The notes under the pieces: model-generated
What the model was told of the DNA's origin: nothing
Database searches by the model: none
Seen by the model: only the letters and a program-made list of their open reading frames with translations
Program-made: the position numbers and the translations under genes
Shown here: piece by piece, positions 60,121-60,605 of the stretch
Position numbering within the stretch: the stretch's first letter is position 1
Layout of the letters: the number at the start of each line of letters is the position of its first letter
DNA from: an uncultured Porphyromonas sp.
Lineage (GTDB): Bacteria; Bacteroidota; Bacteroidia; Bacteroidales; Porphyromonadaceae
Direction of reading: 5' to 3'
Length of the DNA stretch: 60,605 nt
Assembly (NCBI RefSeq): GCF_905372525.1
Contig: NZ_CAJPPN010000010.1
Location: forward strand, 1 to 60,605

Positions 60121-60605
60121 ATGCCCCCCAAGAAAGATAATACAGACCGCATCCAGCTCCTGAGCCAAGAGCGCATCCCCAAGCTCCTCATCCACTACGG
60201 AGTCCCCGCCGTCGTGGGGACGATGGTCAATGCCCTCTATAGTGTCGTAGACCGTATCTTCATCGGGCAGGGGGTCAGCGAGTTCGCCATCACAGGACTA
60301 GCACTGACCTTCCCGATCCTACTCTTCATCCAGGCCTTCGGGATGCTGATCGGGGTAGGAGCCTCCTCGCGGGTATCTATTCACCTAGGCGAGGGGAAGC
60401 ACGACAAGGCCGAGAACATCCTGAGCAATGCCCTCCTGCTGACGATCGTGACCCAGGTGCTCGTACTAGTGCCTGCGATGATCTGGCTAGAGGAGATCCT
60501 CCGTGCCCTCGGGGCAAACGATAGGACACTCCCCTTCGCCTACGACTATCTGAAGATCATGATCCCGGGGAATATCTTCTCGACGCTCTGCTTTAGCTTC
60601 AATGC
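60121..60605 (+). CDS. MATE-family efflux transporter, 3' end outside the window
   Basis: The first 161 residues of a multidrug and toxin extrusion transporter; the frame is open to the window edge. It begins MPPKKDNTDRIQLLSQERIP, then KLLIHYGVPAVVGTMVNALYSVVDRIFIGQ, a classic first-helix MATE pattern, and ALTFPILLFIQAFGMLIGVGASSRVSIHLGEGKHDKAENILSNALLL. MATE proteins export drugs or metabolites in exchange for Na+ or H+. Substrate unknown. Only about a third of the expected 440-460 residues is visible. Confidence 0.88.
   Translation, partial: MPPKKDNTDRIQLLSQERIPKLLIHYGVPAVVGTMVNALYSVVDRIFIGQGVSEFAITGLALTFPILLFIQAFGMLIGVGASSRVSIHLGEGKHDKAENILSNALLLTIVTQVLVLVPAMIWLEEILRALGANDRTLPFAYDYLKIMIPGNIFSTLCFSFN

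Overview
The window looks like a piece of chromosome from a Porphyromonas-like member of the Bacteroidota; the genus is an inference from gene content. Seen directly: a fused MurF-alanine racemase, a SusC/SusD (RagA/RagB-like) pair, a lipid-anchored TamA homologue (TamL type) beside TamB, an L28-L33-DUF4295 cluster, many lipoproteins with acidic residues after the lipid cysteine, no clear Shine-Dalgarno sites, and repeated TANNTTTG -7 boxes, several with TTG about 19-21 bases upstream. GC content is high by eye, perhaps 55-60%. There is no phage, plasmid, CRISPR or rRNA signal, and one tRNA (Thr-CGT).

Layout. 1-270: purine-rich spacer with a 67-bp tandem duplication and a promoter. 271-2772: murF-alr. 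3000-7628 (minus): susD and susC behind a long structured leader. 8254-9915: pdxH and xerD. 9916-10702: spacer with a gene remnant and a palindrome array. 10703-18624: a plus-strand run of sulP, dusB, a DUF4369-like lipoprotein, mltG, tcdA, a LolD-type ATPase with a long disordered tail, a helix-hairpin-helix protein and a small membrane protein. 18756-23057 (minus): yebC, pheT, a Crp/Fnr regulator. 23149-23792: a small transcription unit with a 36-residue ORF and a lipoprotein. 23826-30306 (minus): a TonB-dependent receptor followed by three lipoproteins, probably one metal-uptake operon. 31132-34016: trmD, an acyl-CoA:acetate/succinate CoA-transferase, a hypothetical. 34116-34188: tRNA-Thr. 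34444-39938: a first tamB and malate dehydrogenase. 40345-43397: two tandem secreted paralogues, a lipoprotein, a GlsB-type membrane protein. 43559-46472: rplU, rpmA, serS, a lipoprotein. 46605-56148 (minus): gmd, fcl, a second tamB and tamL in one tight run. 56309-58510 (minus): copper-type P-ATPase. 59321-60605: rpmB, rpmG, DUF4295, then a MATE transporter cut by the window end.

Most genes are housekeeping or envelope biogenesis. The most unusual signals are non-coding. One family is three arrays of three 18-bp palindromes on an exact 22-bp period; two share a 21-bp flank lying about 250 bp upstream of the next start codon, in the same orientation relative to that gene. The other is a near-identical 92-121 bp hairpin-rich element upstream of both trmD and rpmB, which can fold in two ways and in one copy ends in a T tract. 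Among coding regions, the receptor-plus-lipoproteins operon at 23826-30306 and the gmd-fcl-tamB-tamL run deserve attention.
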